64,000 nt of DNA. Source: Panorpa germanica. Its lineage: Eukaryota; Arthropoda; Insecta; Mecoptera; Panorpidae. The stretch is taken from contig OY783210.1 in the NCBI GenBank assembly GCA_963678705.1, positions 13,517,331-13,581,330 of the forward strand, read 5' to 3'. Positions within the stretch are counted from its first letter, which is position 1; each line of letters begins with the position of its first letter. Below the pieces are notes generated by a model that did no database searches, was not told the origin of the DNA, and saw nothing but the letters and a program-made list of their open reading frames with translations. The translations under genes and the position numbers were made by a program. Positions 61,248 through 64,000 of this stretch are shown one piece after another.

Positions 61248-61848
61248 TATTATGCTAAAGATCGATTTACAGCATATTTTTAAAACCGAACTAAGATTTC
61301 TCTTTAAATTTTCTCTTGCAATAGTGACGTCAGTTATATTTTTGTCACATGACTCCACAATATTCTTAATTAAAATAACACTAACTGTGTTCAGTAACTC
61401 CTGACTGTTTACTAAATTCTGGATGCCACATCATAGGGACATCAAATTAAAAACCCGCTATCAGTTATTAATTACATTGACAACAGAACTGCATCATCAG
61501 ATATTATTTAATTTTAATGGTCTCTTTACATCACTGATCATGCAAATCAGACACAAACTTGTTCCATGCATGCCAAAAGCAACATTCAAAACCATTATGG
61601 TCAATCATAATTATATTTCATAAATATTTAAAAAAAAATACATATTTTATAATGTGTAAATGTTGATCAAAATAAAAATAAAATAAAATTATAACCTAAA
61701 ATTTTGTCATTGTATTTATTAACGGTACGAATTTTTAAAATTGTAATATCATGATAGATGACAGTAATATCAAGAATATTCGGTAATATTAATGTGAAAC
61801 TAATTGCTATCATTAAATAAGTAAAAATAAGGGTTCTATTTTAGCTTT

Positions 61849-62713
61849 CCCAGTAAACAATTTGGTGAAGTGCCCTATTTAGTGACGTTCGAGTCACTCG
61901 TACAATTCAATTCTAACGCTTTACAAGTTCTCTACCTGTCACAGATTTTGTGTTGTTAGTTGTTAGAATTTTTTCATAATAATATTCTTTCTTTTTCCAA
62001 CATCATTCATTAAGTAGCAGTTGTTTCTTTCACACTAGGATATATATTTTTTTAGTTCATTTTCATTCCAAAGTGAGAGAGAAACGAGATACGGTTAGAC
62101 AATAAAATATATTTTTCACCGTTACACTTGTATACTTGTATAGTATTTCGTTCAGTACAGTATGTTTAAAGTATATGCTATCCTTTTTCAACAAATATTT
62201 CTTTAATGGTAATAGGCACACGCTGTCTCCCTCAATCTCCGAATATAATGTGTTTAAACGAATACTCTAAGCAGCGATGCTAAGACAGAGGTTTTAAACC
62301 TAACGCAGACCTGCCGATTGTGGATTTTTGAATCACTAAAACAATGTAAAAAACTAATATAACGAGTATTGTTGAAGATGAATAATATTCATTAAAAAAA
62401 TCACGATCCGTACTAAAGATTACATCTATTTGTATCTTCATTTAAATATTTATATTTTGCAGACTCTAAAAAGTAGAATGCCATTAAGTTTTATACCCCT
62501 GCCATCCCTGCTAGTGTCAAGTTTATAACTCCGGTCATAAATCATAAACTGGAGTCGCTTTTAATTCAGCAGTGAACCGTCGTTGCGATCTCTGTAGGTC
62601 ATAAAAAGGGCCTTTCCTATGAACGACTGAATAGAAAACGAACACGTTCCAGACAAAAAACTCATGATATGTAATGGAAATTAAGTAAAATTTACTCCAA
62701 AATGTTTACTGGG
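61849..62713 (-). mobile_element. Family B long form, copy 2 (inverted)
   Basis: An 865-bp inverted copy of 58425-59278, collinear end to end with few differences (for example GCGATGCTAAGACAGAGG versus the other copy, and small indels). Ends CCCAGTAAACAATTTGGTG and CCAAAATGTTTACTGGG. The two copies are 2.57 kb apart and form a large inverted repeat. Confidence 0.9.
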
Positions 62714-64000
62714 TTAGCATATTTTTCATCAAAGAAGAAAGTCCGAGAAAGCTAAAAACTAAAATATAGGTAATTCTCCTAAAAAAGAGCACAAAAACTC
62801 CCCTCCCCCATTACCCACTCCTAAAGCTACGTAGTTTAAAGAGGTTTTCATGAAAAACAAAACATATCCACCTATACGCCAATTAAAAACCCAGATCTAG
62901 GTTGAAAAACTCAGAAGTGGGAGTACTTGTCTTTACAACATTTTAGTCATGCCTGTTATATGAAACAATCAGTTCTTTTGTATTGTCGCAGTCGAATATT
63001 GCAGCATGTTGTTGGGTCACTTTCTAAATTAATTAAAAAGTTTTAATTGCTGTCTGCACTTCACAGCATGATTGCACCACATTGTTACAATACCTTTATA
63101 ATATGAGTTAAGTTGGCGGCACGTTCGACCACAACACCCAAAGCGCGCGTGTTTAACAAATTTCAAATATTTTAATAATTGAATTAAAATATTTCAATAT
63201 GTAAACACTTATTTTACTCTTTAAACGTTATATTTTTATACGACTCTGACAATACTATATTTGTCTTATGCGCAAGCGTATAAAAAACGTGTTACCGCAT
63301 TAGCACACTATCGTTTAGTCTAATGTTAATCTAGTTTACTAGAGTACTGTGGGTAATAACAGAATAACAAGTGACAGCATATATTGTTAAGGTACTACAC
63401 GTGCTATAAAATAAACTAAATATTAAAATATGAAAACCAGTTTTAACGAACTTCCTTGATAATTAAAAAATTCGCCTATATAAGCTTAAGAAACATGATT
63501 CTACATTATATAATCTCCTTATAACGACAATGTTTGCAAGCGCCTTAATATCATAAATATGTTTGGCAAGTAGTACATCCACAACCTCACGCAAATTATA
63601 CTCATAAATTATAAATTACAATAATCTGAGAAAATAACATCTAGATAGGGGTGAGGTGAAGGGGCAGGGATGCGGGATCCCCATCAACGTTGTATATATT
63701 ATAAAATATAAGGACGAAATAAATTATATCATTTTTACATAATATATACTATGTGAATAATAGTGATGTCAAATGGATTTTTTAAATATTAGAGTTTGAA
63801 AACATCGATTACATATATCGAAAACTGGAAACAAAATCGAAATAGAGAAAAGAGAAAGAAATAGAAACAATATCGAAATAGCGAATGGAGAGAGAAATAG
63901 TCTTACTAAATAATAGTACTACTCTTGATTTTATTTCAACACACTTATATTACACACACAATTAAGGTTTCAACTTCTTTTTTTATTTATTTATTGTACA
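62714..64000. other. No gene seen
   Basis: AT-rich DNA to the end of the window, with a GA-rich low-complexity patch at about 63835-63900. No element ends were recognised. Confidence 0.5.

Noticed and set aside
1-64000. Integrated viral sequence or toxin genes
   Set aside because: No recognisable viral or toxin protein was seen in any frame; the retroelement pieces are non-LTR type.

Overview
This window looks like AT-rich arthropod (most likely insect) chromosomal DNA, gene-poor and dominated by transposon relics. The supports are a spliced animal gene with introns of several kb, an insect-type mariner transposase, non-LTR retrotransposon remnants, tRNA-derived SINEs, many MITE families, (TA)n microsatellites, and no bacterial-style operons. 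The species cannot be named from sequence alone.

Host genes. Two plus-strand exons (41726-41989 and 52099-52346) join in frame across a 10.1-kb intron. They encode a coiled-coil and proline-rich N-terminal extension followed by the first block of an unconventional myosin motor domain. The best guess is the Dachs-type myosin of the Fat/Hippo planar polarity pathway. The gene continues downstream of what I can see, and a speculative 5' exon lies at 37182-37278. One tRNA-Leu(UAA) gene sits at 5236-5319 on the minus strand. A GC-rich open stretch at 47984-48166 is unexplained.

Layout. 1-5 kb: LINE relic cut by a MITE, partial hAT-type MITE, and three copies of a 0.6-0.7-kb TIR element (family A: 139-785, 3053-3754, 4405-5016), then the tRNA. 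7-10 kb: SINE, (TA)n tracts, dispersed repeats, and a MITE (family B) nested in another repeat. 10.5-14.5 kb: a huge foldback structure, two inverted arrays of about 145-146-bp units around a palindromic centre. 15-16.2 kb: mariner end and a long-TIR element. 16.4-26.5 kb: mostly featureless AT-rich DNA. 26.5-28.7 kb: dispersed repeat, family B MITEs and an unidentified GC-rich island. 35.4 kb: internally deleted mariner. 37.5 kb: hAT-type MITE with 8-bp TSD. 39.2-39.8 kb: PIF/Harbinger-like element with TTA TSD. 42.9-49.9 kb (inside the myosin intron): four LINE fragments, one with a perfect 13-bp TSD. 50.7 kb: small hAT-type MITE. 54.3-62.7 kb: two more family A elements, a complete mariner-like element with a broken transposase, a SINE with a 13-bp TSD, and two 0.86-kb near-identical inverted family B long forms.

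Within this window the functional load is probably the myosin gene and the tRNA. Everything else is best read as transposon history. I found no convincing new gene system; the most unusual structure is the foldback array at 10.5-14.5 kb.
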